Below, one piece after another: positions 8,724 through 18,169 of a DNA stretch of 51,688 nt. The position numbers and the translations under genes are program-made. The notes under the pieces were generated by a model. That model did no database searches and was not told the DNA's origin. It worked only from the letters and a program-made list of their open reading frames with translations. The stretch comes from LMUY01 sp964245075 (GTDB lineage: Bacteria; Pseudomonadota; Alphaproteobacteria; Acetobacterales; Acetobacteraceae), in assembly GCA_964245075.1 (NCBI GenBank), contig CAXTLC010000032.1, positions 1 to 51,688 of the forward strand, written 5' to 3'. How positions within the stretch are numbered: the first letter of the stretch is position 1; every line of letters begins with the position of its first letter.

Positions 8724-9656
8724 TCAGATCTTGGGAGTCGTCGGCCTTACGGGCGTGCCCGTGGTCGTCGTTGTGCTCGTGGTCGCCTGGCCCGGCACCT
8801 GCTCGATCTCGACCGCTTCCTTGCGGACGGTGTCGCGGATCGTCTCGACCCGATCGGTGGCTTCCTTGCGCAGGCCAACTTCCTCGACCACGCGGGCCGT
8901 CTTGGAAACGACGGCCTCCTCGGCGGTCTCGGTCATCTCGATGGTCTTCTCGCTGAAGCTGCCATCGGCGATCGGCCGGCCATCCGTCACCGGGTTGCGC
9001 TCGAGGGTCACGCGCTCCTCGTGCAGCGTCACGCTCTCCTGCACGGGGGTTTCCACCACGTAGCGGCGGATGCGCGTGCCGCCGCGGTTGACGACGCGCT
9101 TGCCGACCGCAAGCTGCTCTTCGGAGAGCTGCATCTTGCCGGCGTCGCCTGCCAGGCCAGTCCGGGGAGCCACGTAGCCGGCCGTTCCGGTGGTGGCGGT
9201 CGTGGTGGTGGCCGCCATGGTGCCCGTCGCCATTCCTGTCGTGGCGCCGGACGTCGTGCCGTAGCCGGCGGCGCGCTCATCGATGTCGATCGGGGAATGC
9301 TTGTCCAGGATCGCGATCACGGAGTCCACGTCGTGGCCGGGGATGCCCTTCACGACGACCACGGAGGAGCCGCTCTGCATGCTGCGGTCGTACACCATCG
9401 AATCGTTGTTGGTGGTGTCGTCCCCGCCGAACAGGCCTGCCCAGAAGCCCTTGCCCTCGGTCGACCCGGTCGTCGTGCCGGTCATTCCCGTGGTGGTCGT
9501 TCCCGTGCCGGCCATTCCGCTGGCCGCGGAACCGCTGTGGCGGCTGATGGCGCTTTCCGGGACCCTTGCGGCCCGCAGGTCGGCGACCGCCGCGTCGGCT
9601 GCGGACGGGGTGTCATAGACGGCAACGATTGTTTCCTGACTCGTTGAAGCGCTCAT
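8724..9656 (-). CDS. YflT-like plus DUF2382 (YsnF/AvaK) stress protein
   Basis: The 310-residue protein has two recognisable parts. The N-terminus (ETIVAVYDTPSAADAAVADL, about 8-125) resembles the YflT/general stress protein 17M domain. A Thr/Gly/Ala-rich linker (about 130-180) follows. The C-terminus (about 180-295) is a DUF2382/YsnF-AvaK domain with charged repeats such as ESVTLHEERVTLERNP. The final residues are Thr/Pro-rich. It overlaps the preceding DUF2382 gene by the bases ATGA, so the two are probably coupled. In other bacteria such proteins are linked to general stress responses; the molecular role is unknown. No signal peptide is seen. Confidence 0.88.
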   Translation of the reverse strand: MSASTSQETIVAVYDTPSAADAAVADLRAARVPESAISRHSGSAASGMAGTGTTTTGMTGTTTGSTEGKGFWAGLFGGDDTTNNDSMVYDRSMQSGSSVVVVKGIPGHDVDSVIAILDKHSPIDIDERAAGYGTTSGATTGMATGTMAATTTTATTGTAGYVAPRTGLAGDAGKMQLSEEQLAVGKRVVNRGGTRIRRYVVETPVQESVTLHEERVTLERNPVTDGRPIADGSFSEKTIEMTETAEEAVVSKTARVVEEVGLRKEATDRVETIRDTVRKEAVEIEQVPGQATTSTTTTTGTPVRPTTPKI

Positions 9657-10165
9657 CGCGGTTCTCCTAAGGGTTTGTTGGCCAGGACCGATTGGTCCCT
9701 GGCGGTGGCAAGTTGCGGCGGCGCAATAGGGTCCGCCGCGACGCGGGTAACATTCGCGACCTGCTCGCGAAGCGAAACGGTCTCGACATGCCGGGTTTCC
9801 ATCCGGCTCCGGCGAAGGCGCACTTCCTCGCGTAGGAAGAGGCGCTTCGTGACGACGATCTCCTCATCCACGACCGGCATGACCATGACGTCGCCTTCCT
9901 GGCGCACGTCCGGCACGGTATCGACGTAGCGGCCGACTGGGACACGCTCGACGACGACCGTTTCGCTGAGAAGCGGCTCATCGACGACCACGTCCTTCGT
10001 CCGGGTCTGCGTGGAAACCCGCACGATCTCCGCAACGCGCTGCCGTTTGGTCACGGCAACCTGCTCGGCGCGAAGCTCCAGCCACATGGCGTCACGCACG
10101 GACTGATCGTGCTCCGACACGCCGTCCGACAGTTCTACAGACGAAAGGCGAGAATTATCCGACAT
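9653..10165 (-). CDS. DUF2382 (YsnF/AvaK) domain protein
   Basis: This 170-residue protein consists mainly of a DUF2382 domain: LELRAEQVAVTKRQRVAEI, then VVVDEPLLSETVVVERVPVG, then EEIVVTKRLFLREEVRLRR. These are alternating charged and hydrophobic strands typical of the family. It has no signal peptide. It is the first gene of the stress-type cluster. Its stop overlaps the start of the second DUF2382 gene (ATGA), so the pair is probably translated together as two related but different products. An EcfG-like promoter is proposed at 10242-10266. Confidence 0.85.
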   Translation of the reverse strand: MSDNSRLSSVELSDGVSEHDQSVRDAMWLELRAEQVAVTKRQRVAEIVRVSTQTRTKDVVVDEPLLSETVVVERVPVGRYVDTVPDVRQEGDVMVMPVVDEEIVVTKRLFLREEVRLRRSRMETRHVETVSLREQVANVTRVAADPIAPPQLATARDQSVLANKPLGEPR

Positions 10166-10209
10166 AAACCGTCAGCCGAATGCGATGCATGGCTGGCTCC
10201 CTGCCGCCG

Positions 10210-10230
10210 GGCCCAGCAACCTGCTGGGCC
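10210..10230 (-). promoter_or_regulatory. Hairpin in presumed 5' leader of DUF2382 operon
   Basis: A perfect 9-bp stem, GGCCCAGCA with TGCTGGGCC, has a 3-base loop. If transcription starts about 10 bases after the proposed EcfG -10 element, this hairpin lies at the very 5' end of the mRNA and could stabilise it or affect translation. That role is inference. Confidence 0.4.
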
Positions 10231-10241
10231 AACCTCCCTAT

Positions 10242-10266
10242 AACCTGTCCTGCAATGACTAGTTCC
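10242..10266 (-). promoter_or_regulatory. EcfG-like promoter (imperfect) before DUF2382 operon
   Basis: On the minus strand GGAAC (10266-10262) is followed by a 16-base spacer and GGTT (10245-10242). The alphaproteobacterial EcfG consensus is GGAAC-N16/17-CGTT, so one base of the -10 differs. It lies about 77 bases before the ATG at 10165, a plausible distance. Confidence 0.5.
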
Positions 10267-10451
10267 CGGCGCATGGCTAAATCTGCCGCGGCCCGATCAG
10301 CCCGGCCCTTGTCCAACAACGGCCGCAGCTCGGCGACGGCGTCCCCCCAGCGGTACGCCCGGCGATGTTGACCGTGAAGCGCGGCGAGCCCCAGGGATCG
10401 CAGGGACGGGCCAGGATATCCGCCTGGCGGGCTGCCACCCGCCACCGGCGC

Positions 10452-10478
10452 GGCGGCCGCCTTCCCGTAGCGGCCGCC
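10452..10478 (-). terminator. Hairpin after ABC permease gene
   Basis: GGCGGCCGC (10452-10460) pairs perfectly with GCGGCCGCC (10470-10478) across a 9-base loop. It begins 21 bases beyond the permease stop. There is no T run, so its strength as a terminator is uncertain. Confidence 0.5.
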
Positions 10479-10499
10479 AAGCGGTCCGCGGCACCCCGC

Positions 10500-12994
10500 T
10501 CACTCGTTGCGAAGGTGCGGGGCCGGGCGCACCCGCAGCGCCGCGGCGGTGCCGGCGTAGCCGAAGCCAAGCATGAGCACGACGCAGCCGGCCACCGTCA
10601 GCGCCAGCGTGCCCGGCAGGAACGACCACGGCGCGTGCATCAGGCCATGCACCACCCCCCAGCTCGCCGCCGTGCCCAGCGCCGCGGCGATCAGCCCGGC
10701 CACCGCGCCGATCGCGCCGAACTCCACCAGCCAGGCGGTGCGGATCTGCCCCCGGGTGGCGCCGAGCGTTTTCAGCACCACCGCCTCCGCCACCCTGCGC
10801 CGCTGCCCCGCCGCCACCGCGCCCGCCAGCACCAGCGCGCCGGACGCGAGCGTCACCGAGCCGGTCGCCGCCAGCGCCGCCGCCAGCTTGGCCACGATGT
10901 CCGCGACCGATTGCAGGATGTCCGCCACCCGGATGCCGGTCACGTTCGGCAGCGCGTCCGTTACCGCGCGCAGCAGCCCCGCATCCTCCGCGGCGGGCTC
11001 CCGCACGGTGGCGATGTGCATGTGCGGCGCGTGTTCCAGCAGCCCGGGGGAGGCGACCATGACGAAGTTGATGTTGAGCTGCCGCCAGTCGATGGAGCGC
11101 AGGCTGGCGATCCGCAGATCCAGGTCCCGGCCCAGCACGTTGGCCCGGATCGTGTCGCCGACCTTGAGCCCCCAGCCGTCCGCCAGCCCCGCATCCAGGG
11201 AAACCAGCGGCGGCCCCGCGTAGTCCGCCGGCCACCATTGCCCGGCGACCACGCTGGAGCCGCGCGGCACCGTGGCCGAGTAGGTCAGCCCGCGGTCGCC
11301 GCGCAGGCCCCACTCGCTGCCGGGCTTCACGTGCACCTGGTCCGCCGGCACGCCGTTCAGCGCCACGATCCGGGCGCGCAGGCTGGGCACCTGGTAAAGG
11401 TCGCTGGCGCCGGGCTGGCGGCGCACGATCCCCTCGAACTGCGCCAGTTGCTCGTTCTGGATGTCAATGAAGAAGAAGGAGGGCGCCTGTTCCGGCAGGC
11501 CGCCCAGGATCTGCCGGCGGATGTTGCCCTGGATCAGCGCCACCGCGGCCAGCGTGGTCAGCCCGAGCCCGAGCGCCACCAGCAGCAAGGGCGCCTGGCT
11601 GCCCGGCCGGTGCAGGTTGGCAACCCCCAGCCGCAGCGCCACCGGGCGGCGCAGCCGGAGCCGGCGCGCGCCGGCGGTCAGCGCGAACCCGCCGGCGCGG
11701 AACAGCAGCAGGGTGGCGGCGGCGCTGCCGCAGAACCACAGGGCGAACCGCCGGTCGGCCGCCGTCCCGACGACGATGCCCACCAGCAGCAGCACCAGCG
11801 CCGCGTTGGCCAGCCACACCGGCGCCGGCACGCCCCGCCCCGCCGGCAGCAGCGCGTCCCGGAACAGGGCGGCGCCGGGGATCTGCGCCGCCCGCGCCAG
11901 CGGCCACAGCGCGAACGCCCCCGCCGTCAGCAGGCCGTACAGCGCCGACAAGCCGAGCGGCCCCCAGTACACCCCCACGGAGGCCGGCACCGGCAGCAGG
12001 CTGCCGAACAGCAGGATGCCCGCCACCGGCAGCGCCGCCCCGATCGCAAGCCCGATCGCCACTCCCGCCGCGCAGAGCAGCCCGACCTGCAACAGGAACA
12101 CCCGCAGGATCAGCCCGGCGGGCGCGCCCAGGCAGCGCAGGGTCGCCACGGAGCGCGCCCTCGCCTCCATCCAGGCGCGCACCCCCGTCGCCACCCCGAT
12201 GCCGCCCACCAGGAGGGAGCACAGCCCGACCAGGGTGAGGAACAGGCCCGTCTGGTCCACCGCCTGGCTGACGCCGGGCGCGGCGTCCGTCGCGTCGCGG
12301 ATGCGCCAGCCGGTGGCGGGGAAGTCGTGGCGGATGGCGGCGGCGACCGCCTTGGCGTCCGTGCCGGGCGGCAGCGCCACCCGCCAGGCGTAGGTCAGCA
12401 GCGAGCCGGTCTGCACCAGCCCGGTGGCCGGCAGCGCGGTGTCGCGGATCAGCACGCGGGGGCCGAGGATGGCGATGCCGCTGGCGTGGTCCGGCTCGGC
12501 GGTCATGGCCGCGCGCAAGGGCAGGCTGGCCTGGCCGATGCGGACGGTGTCGCCGGGGCGCAGGCGCAGCCGCTCCAGCACCAGCGGGTCCGCCACCACG
12601 CCGCCGTCCAGCGCCGCGGGGAGCGGCATCGCCGGGTCCAGCGCCACGTCGCCCACCAGGGGATACGCGGCGTCCACCGCCTTCAGCTCGATCAGTTGGC
12701 GGTCGCCGGACGGCGCCACCAGCAGGGAACGCATGGTGACCACGGCGGAGATGCGTCCGCCGCGCGCTTCCAGCCAGGCGTGCAGGCTGTCGGGCAAGGG
12801 CTGGCCGCCGCCCTCGACCGAAAGGTCTCCGCCCAGCAGGGCGCGCCCGTTGGTGGCCAGCCCGTCCTCCACTGCGGCGCGCAGGCTGCCGACCGCGGCG
12901 ATGGCGGCGACCCCCAGCGCCAGGCAGGCCAGCACGGCGCGGATGCCGCGCAAGCCGCCGCGCAGGTCCCGCAACGCCAAGCGCCAGGCGAGCC

Positions 12995-12998
<4 letters not shown>
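10500..12998 (-). CDS. ABC transporter permease, FtsX/YbbP family
   Basis: The 832-residue membrane protein has the FtsX-like layout: an N-terminal membrane segment (IRAVLACLALGVAAIAAVGSL), a large periplasmic domain, a central group of helices and a C-terminal group with another periplasmic domain between them. It is the membrane partner of the ATPase encoded just upstream. The GTG start overlaps the ATPase stop (GTGA). The start was chosen because the frame otherwise runs far upstream through the ATPase gene as an antisense or shifted shadow. The neighbourhood (ATPase, then TesA-type esterase in the opposite direction) matches the ybbA-ybbP/tesA arrangement of enterobacteria. The transported substrate is not established. 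Confidence 0.9.
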
Positions 12999-13712
<714 letters not shown>

Positions 13713-13720
<8 letters not shown>

Positions 13721-14372
13721 GGCGATCCCATATGGCGTCCGGCGCCGTTGGGCGAAGATGGCGCTCGCATTCGCGCTGCTGGCATCGCCCGGGTTGGCGC
13801 AGGCACGGCCGGTCAAACTGCTGGTGTTCGGCGACTCGCTGGCCGCCGGCTACGGTTTGGCGCAGCCGGACGGGTTCCAGGCGCAGCTGGGCACGGCGCT
13901 GAAGGCGGACGGGTTCGACGTGCAGATCCTGGATGGCGGGGTGTCCGGGGACACCACGGCCGGCGGGCGCTCGCGGCTGGACTGGGCGCTGGCCGACGCG
14001 CCGGATGCCGTGCTGGTGGAGCTGGGCGGCAACGACGGCCTGCGCGCGCTGGACCCGGCGCAGATGCAGGCCAACCTGGCCGCCATCCTGGACACGCTGG
14101 CGCAGAAGCGCATCCCCACCCTGCTGTCCGGCATGGCGGCGCCGCCCAACCTGGGCCAGGCCTACGGCACCGCGTTCCACGCCGTGTTCGAGCATCTGAG
14201 GGCGCGGCCCGGCCTGCTCTACGACCCCTTCTTCCTCCAAGGCGTGGCCGGCGACCCGGCGCTCAACCAGCCGGACCACATCCACCCGAACGCCGCCGGG
14301 GTGAAGCAGGTGGTCGCCCGCATCAAGCCGCAGGTCGAGGCGCTGCTGCGCGAGGTGCCGGCGGCGTCGTGA
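13713..14372 (+). CDS. TesA-type arylesterase/lysophospholipase (SGNH hydrolase)
   Basis: The 219-residue protein has a signal peptide with a basic n-region (RRRWAK) followed by MALAFALLASPGLAQA. SGNH hydrolase blocks follow: FGDSLAAGYGL with the nucleophile Ser (block I), DGGVSGDTTAGG (block II), ELGGNDGLR with Gly/Asn (block III) and DHIHPNAAG with the Asp-His pair (block V). It should hydrolyse thioesters or esters in the periplasm. An AGGAGG site at 13697-13702 supports the ATG at 13713; the ATG at 13719 is a second option. It diverges from the ABC ATPase and is followed without a gap by thpR (GTGA overlap). Confidence 0.9.
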
Positions 14373-14902
14373 GGCTGTTCGTCGCCCTGGACCTGCCGCC
14401 GGACGCCCGCGCCCGCCTGTCCCGCCTGGCCACCGGGCTGCCCGGCGCGCGCTGGCTGCCGCCCTCGACCTACCATGTCACCCTGCGGTTCCTGGGGGAG
14501 ATGCCCGGTCACCGGGCGGAGGAGCTGGACGGCGCGCTCGCGGCGCTGCGCGGCCGGCGCTTCACCCTGCAACTGGGCGGGGTCGGCGTGCTGGAAAAGG
14601 CGGGACGGCCGCAGGCGCTATGGGCCGGAGTGGAGCGCAGCCAGCAACTGGACCACCTGCGGGCCAAGATCGAGACGGCGGTGCAGCGGGTGGGGTTCGA
14701 GCCGGAGCGCCGCCGCTTCGCCCCGCACGTGACGGTGGCGCGGCTGGACAACGCGCCGCCGGGCAAGCTGGCGGAATGGGTGCAGGCGCACAATCTGCTG
14801 CGGGCCGACCCGGTGGTGGTGGAGCACTTCACCCTGTTCTCCTCCCTGCTGGGCAAGGACGGCGCCGTTTACACGCCCGAGGTGGAGTACGAGCTTGCTT
14901 GA
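14369..14902 (+). CDS. thpR: RNA 2',3'-cyclic phosphodiesterase (2'-5' RNA ligase family)
   Basis: This 177-residue two-histidine (2H) phosphoesterase begins VRLFVALDLPP, the usual family N-terminus. The two catalytic motifs are HVTLRF (about 35) and HVTVARL (about 122). Family members open 2',3'-cyclic phosphates on RNA; the physiological role is unsettled. The GTG start overlaps the esterase stop, and the gene's own end overlaps the TTG start of the next gene by 8 bases, so the three plus-strand genes form one operon. Confidence 0.9.
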   Translation: MRLFVALDLPPDARARLSRLATGLPGARWLPPSTYHVTLRFLGEMPGHRAEELDGALAALRGRRFTLQLGGVGVLEKAGRPQALWAGVERSQQLDHLRAKIETAVQRVGFEPERRRFAPHVTVARLDNAPPGKLAEWVQAHNLLRADPVVVEHFTLFSSLLGKDGAVYTPEVEYELA

Positions 14903-15479
14903 CAGCCTGGACCGCGCCGCTGCCGACGCCCGCGCCTGCACCGCCTGTGCCGCCGTGCTGCCGCTGGGGCCGCGGCCCATCCTGCGCGTGTCCACCACGG
15001 CGACCCTGCTGATCGCCAGCCAGGCGCCCGGCACCAAAGTGCACGCCAGCGGCACGCCCTGGACGGACGAGAGCGGCAAGCGGCTGCGCGGCTGGCTCGG
15101 GCTGACGCCGGAGGAGTTCTACGACGGCGCCAAGGTGGCGATCCTGCCGATGGGGCTGTGCTACCCCGGCCGGCTGCCCAACGGCGGCGACTGCCCGCCG
15201 CGGCCGGAATGCGCCCAGCTGTGGCGCCCCCGCCTGCTTGGGCTGATGCCGCAGTTGCGGCTGACCCTGCTGGTGGGCAGCTACGCCCAGGTGGACGCGC
15301 TGGGGCGGGGCGGCACGATGACGGACCGGGTGCGGAACTGGCGGGACCACCTGCCGCGGTATTTCCCGCTGCCGCACCCGTCCTGGCGCACCGGGGTGTG
15401 GGAGCGGCGCAACCCGTGGTTCGTGACGGAGGTGCTGCCGGCGCTGCGGGCGGAGGTGGCGCGGGTGCTGCCGGGCTGA
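14895..15479 (+). CDS. Uracil-DNA glycosylase-like protein, possible Fe-S type
   Basis: The 194-residue protein resembles the family 4/5 uracil-DNA glycosylase superfamily. A motif-A-like segment ASQAPGTKVHASGTPWTD lies near 41-58 and a C-terminal LPHPSWR resembles motif B. Cysteines at 15, 18, 89 and 106 are spaced like the four iron-sulfur ligands of family 4 enzymes (CxxC, then a more distant pair). Motif A lacks the usual acidic residue after GxAPG, so activity on uracil is uncertain. It starts with TTG, overlapping thpR. Confidence 0.75.
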   Translation: MLDSLDRAAADARACTACAAVLPLGPRPILRVSTTATLLIASQAPGTKVHASGTPWTDESGKRLRGWLGLTPEEFYDGAKVAILPMGLCYPGRLPNGGDCPPRPECAQLWRPRLLGLMPQLRLTLLVGSYAQVDALGRGGTMTDRVRNWRDHLPRYFPLPHPSWRTGVWERRNPWFVTEVLPALRAEVARVLPG

Positions 15480-15492
15480 AGCCGCGGTCCCG

Positions 15493-15909
15493 CTAATCCG
15501 CCAGGAGATGCAGCAGCACCTCGCGCTCGTGCGGGGCATCCCGGTGCTCCCACACGTACAACCCCTGCCATGTGCCGAGCGCCATCTGGCCGCCGATCAC
15601 CGGCACGCCGAGCGTTGCCTGCGTCAGCGCACTGCGGATATGCGCGGGCATGTCGTCCGGCCCTTCCGCGGAGTGGCGGTAGCCGGCATCTTCCGGGACC
15701 AGCCAGCGGAAGAACGCCTCCAGGTCGGCGCGCACGGTCGGGTCGGCGTTCTCCTGGATCAGCAGGGAAGCCGAGGTGTGCCGGATGAACACGGTGAGCA
15801 GCCCGGTGACCAGGCCCTGCGCCTTCACCCAGGCGGCCACGGGCGCCGTGACCGGCACCAGCCCCTTGCCGTGCGTCCGTACCGTCAGCGTGTGGACGGC
15901 CTGCTTCAA
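15493..15909 (-). CDS. yjbQ: YjbQ/UPF0047 family protein (secondary thiamine-phosphate synthase)
   Basis: This 138-residue protein is clearly UPF0047/YjbQ: TVFIRHTSASLLIQENADP (about 39-57), then GYRHSAEGPDDMPAHIRSAL and WQGLYVWEHRD near the end, with the conserved histidines. E. coli YjbQ has weak thiamine-phosphate synthase activity; the main function is unclear. The start is a TTG whose last bases overlap the TGA of the transporter gene upstream (TTGA). It is the last gene of the ileS-lspA-mutL run. Confidence 0.9.
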   Translation of the reverse strand: MKQAVHTLTVRTHGKGLVPVTAPVAAWVKAQGLVTGLLTVFIRHTSASLLIQENADPTVRADLEAFFRWLVPEDAGYRHSAEGPDDMPAHIRSALTQATLGVPVIGGQMALGTWQGLYVWEHRDAPHEREVLLHLLAD

Positions 15910-16346
15910 AACACGGCCACGCAGATCAGGCCGGCCACCATCAGCGCGGCGCCGATCAGCCGGCCCGGGCCGGCGGTGTGCTGCTCGAAGCCGACCAGGC
16001 CCCAGTTGTCCAGCGCGATGGACATGAGCACCGCCGCGCTGACCGTCAGCCCGGTGAACAAGCCGGAGCCGAGCTGGCCCGGCGCCACCAGCATGGACAC
16101 GATGTAGAGCGCGCTGACCACCCCGCCGGTCCAGGCCCACCAAGGAACCTGCGCCGCCTGCCCGGTGGGAAACGGCCCGGCCAGGAACAGGGCGGCCACC
16201 GCCAGCAACCCGATCGACAGCAGGGAGAACAGCACGGCGGCCCACCACGGGCCGCCCAGCGTCTTGGTCAAGGTGGCGTTGCTGCCCGCCTCGACGGAGG
16301 TGAGCGCCCCGGTGGCGGCGACGAACACGTAGAGCAGGGCTTTCAC
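15906..16346 (-). CDS. DMT/YdcZ (DUF606) family small membrane protein
   Basis: The 146-residue membrane protein has about five hydrophobic helices and the family start VKALLYVFVAATGALTSVEA (GTG start). The segment SVEAGSNATL and the helix LFTGLTVSAAVLMSIALDNWG fit the YdcZ/DUF606 half-size drug/metabolite transporters, which probably work as dimers. The substrate is unknown. It starts 33 bases past the mutL stop. The longer frame reaching 16601 runs antisense-like through mutL and was rejected. Confidence 0.88.
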   Translation of the reverse strand: MKALLYVFVAATGALTSVEAGSNATLTKTLGGPWWAAVLFSLLSIGLLAVAALFLAGPFPTGQAAQVPWWAWTGGVVSALYIVSMLVAPGQLGSGLFTGLTVSAAVLMSIALDNWGLVGFEQHTAGPGRLIGAALMVAGLICVAVF

Positions 16347-16378
16347 GCCAGCCCAACGCCCGGTGCTGCCCGCCGGTT

Positions 16379-18169
16379 TTAGCGCCGGCCGAACAAGCCC
16401 TCGATCTCCGCCCGGCTGAGCCGCAGCACGGTGGGGCGGCCATGCGAGCAGGTGGCGGCGCGCGGAGTCGCTTCCATCTGCCGCAGCAGGGCGTTCATCT
16501 CCGCCCCGTTCAGCCGGCGGCCGGCGCGCACGCTGCCGTGGCAGGCCATGCGCGCCAGGGCTGCTTCCAGCCGGGCTTCCAGCGCCGAAGCCTCGCCGCA
16601 CTCAGCCAGCTCGTCGGCCAGGTCCCGCAGCAAGGGCGCCGGGTCGGGCGCGCCGCCGGTGCAGAGCAGGGCGGGCAGCGCGCGCACCAGCACGGCGCCC
16701 GCGCCGAACGCTTCCAGCTCCAGCCCCAGCCGGGCCAGCGCGCCGGCCTGCGCCAGCAGCCGGGCGGCGTCGGACGGCGAAAGGTCCACCACGGCGGGCA
16801 GCAGCAAGGGTTGCGCGCGCACGCCGCCGCCACGGTGCTGGGCGGCGAGCGCCTCGTGGGTCAGGCGCTCGTGGGCGGCGTGCTGGTCCACCAGCACCAG
16901 GCTGCCGTCGGACGCGACGGCGATGACGTAGGTGTCGAGCACCTGCGCCACCGCCGCGCCCAGCGGATGGGCCGGGCCGGGCGCGGCCGGCTCCGCCTGC
17001 GGGCGGGCGGCGGGGGCGAGCGGCGCGGGGAAGCCGAGGCTCCGCTCCGCGAACCCTTGCGGGCTGGCGGGGGGCGAGGGCGGCACCAGCCGCAGCGAAG
17101 GGCGCGGCAGGGAACGCGAAGGGCGGAAGGCGGCGAACGGGGCGGCGGCGGTGGCGCCCCCGGACAACGTCCGGCGCAGGCTGCCGATCACCAGGGCGCG
17201 CACCGCATCGGGGTCGCGGAAGCGCAGCTCGGTCTTGGCCGGGTGGACGTTCACATCCACCGAGTCGGGCGGGACGGTCAGGTGCAGCGCCACGGCAGCG
17301 TGGCGCCCGGCGGCGATCACGTCGCGGTAGGCCACCCGCACGGCCGTCCGCAGCACCGGGTCGGTCACCGGGCGGCCATTCACCACCAGGGACTGGCCGG
17401 CCGGGGTGGCGCGGTGCAGCGCCGGCCCGGCCGCGTGGCCGCCCAGCGCCATGCCGTCCCGCGCGCCTTCCACGGGAAGCAGCGCCCCCGGTTCCAGGGC
17501 CGTCCCGGCGCCCCCGAGCAGCGATGCGGCGCGGGCGGCGCGGTCCTGCGGCGGCAGGTCGAACACCAGCCTGCCGTCGCTCATCAGCCGCATCGCCACA
17601 TGCGGGGCGGCGAACGCCAGGCGGCGCACGGCCTGTTCGGCGTGCTCCGCCTCCACCCGCGGCGATTTGAGGAAGTTGCGGCGCGCCGGGGTGGCGAAGA
17701 ACAGGTCCGCCACCAGCACCTGGGTGCCGGCCGGTCCCGCGGCCGGCGTCACCGCCCCCGCTTCCCCGCCTTCCACCCGGATGCGGTGGGCGTGGGCGGC
17801 GCCGAGCGGGCGGGAGGTGATCTGCAACCGCGCCGCGGCGCCGATGGAAGGCAGCGCTTCGCCGCGGAAGCCCAGGGTGGTGATGCGCACGAGCTGGTCG
17901 CAGGCGAGTTTGGAGGTGCAATGCCGCTGCACCGCCAGCGCCAGCTCCTCCGGCCCCATGCCGACGCCGTCGTCGGTGACCTCGATCCGTTCGATGCCGC
18001 CGCGCTCCAGCGTCACGGCGACCCGCCCGGCCCCGGCGTCAATCGCGTTCTCCACCAGCTCCTTGACGGCCGCCGCCGGCCGCTCGATCACCTCGCCGGC
18101 GGCGATGCGGTCCACCAGCGCGTCCGGCAGCCGCCGCAGGCCGGACGGCAAGGTCCGGTTGTCAGGCAT
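16379..18169 (-). CDS. mutL: DNA mismatch repair protein MutL
   Basis: The 596-residue MutL has GHKL ATPase motifs: IAAGEVIERPAAAVKELVENAIDAG (quoted in part), DDGVGM and TLGFRGEAL. The usual RHATSK reads RHCTSK. The C-terminal dimerisation/endonuclease domain has DQHAAHERLTHE, which fits the metal-binding DQHA(x)2E(x)4E motif, plus ACHGSVRAG and a CSHGRPT motif near the end. The nicking function is therefore probably intact. A Pro/Ala/Arg-rich linker separates the two halves. The ATG at 18169 starts MPDNRTLPSGLRRLPD; a longer frame would overlap the preceding gene further. It already overlaps that gene by 8 bases. Confidence 0.97.
   Translation of the reverse strand: MPDNRTLPSGLRRLPDALVDRIAAGEVIERPAAAVKELVENAIDAGAGRVAVTLERGGIERIEVTDDGVGMGPEELALAVQRHCTSKLACDQLVRITTLGFRGEALPSIGAAARLQITSRPLGAAHAHRIRVEGGEAGAVTPAAGPAGTQVLVADLFFATPARRNFLKSPRVEAEHAEQAVRRLAFAAPHVAMRLMSDGRLVFDLPPQDRAARAASLLGGAGTALEPGALLPVEGARDGMALGGHAAGPALHRATPAGQSLVVNGRPVTDPVLRTAVRVAYRDVIAAGRHAAVALHLTVPPDSVDVNVHPAKTELRFRDPDAVRALVIGSLRRTLSGGATAAAPFAAFRPSRSLPRPSLRLVPPSPPASPQGFAERSLGFPAPLAPAARPQAEPAAPGPAHPLGAAVAQVLDTYVIAVASDGSLVLVDQHAAHERLTHEALAAQHRGGGVRAQPLLLPAVVDLSPSDAARLLAQAGALARLGLELEAFGAGAVLVRALPALLCTGGAPDPAPLLRDLADELAECGEASALEARLEAALARMACHGSVRAGRRLNGAEMNALLRQMEATPRAATCSHGRPTVLRLSRAEIEGLFGRR

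Larger units (their letters stand above)
10166..10499. other. Intergenic region with promoter and hairpins
   Basis: This 334-base stretch holds the presumed promoter and 5' leader of the DUF2382 operon (10165-10270). It also has a 9-bp hairpin at 10210-10230 and a second hairpin near the ABC permease stop. A minus-strand frame across 10155-10445 is not convincing as a gene. Confidence 0.6.

Noticed and set aside
10155..10445. 96-codon minus-strand frame before the DUF2382 operon
   Set aside because: It has no domain or clear ribosome binding site, and it spans the presumed promoter and hairpins.
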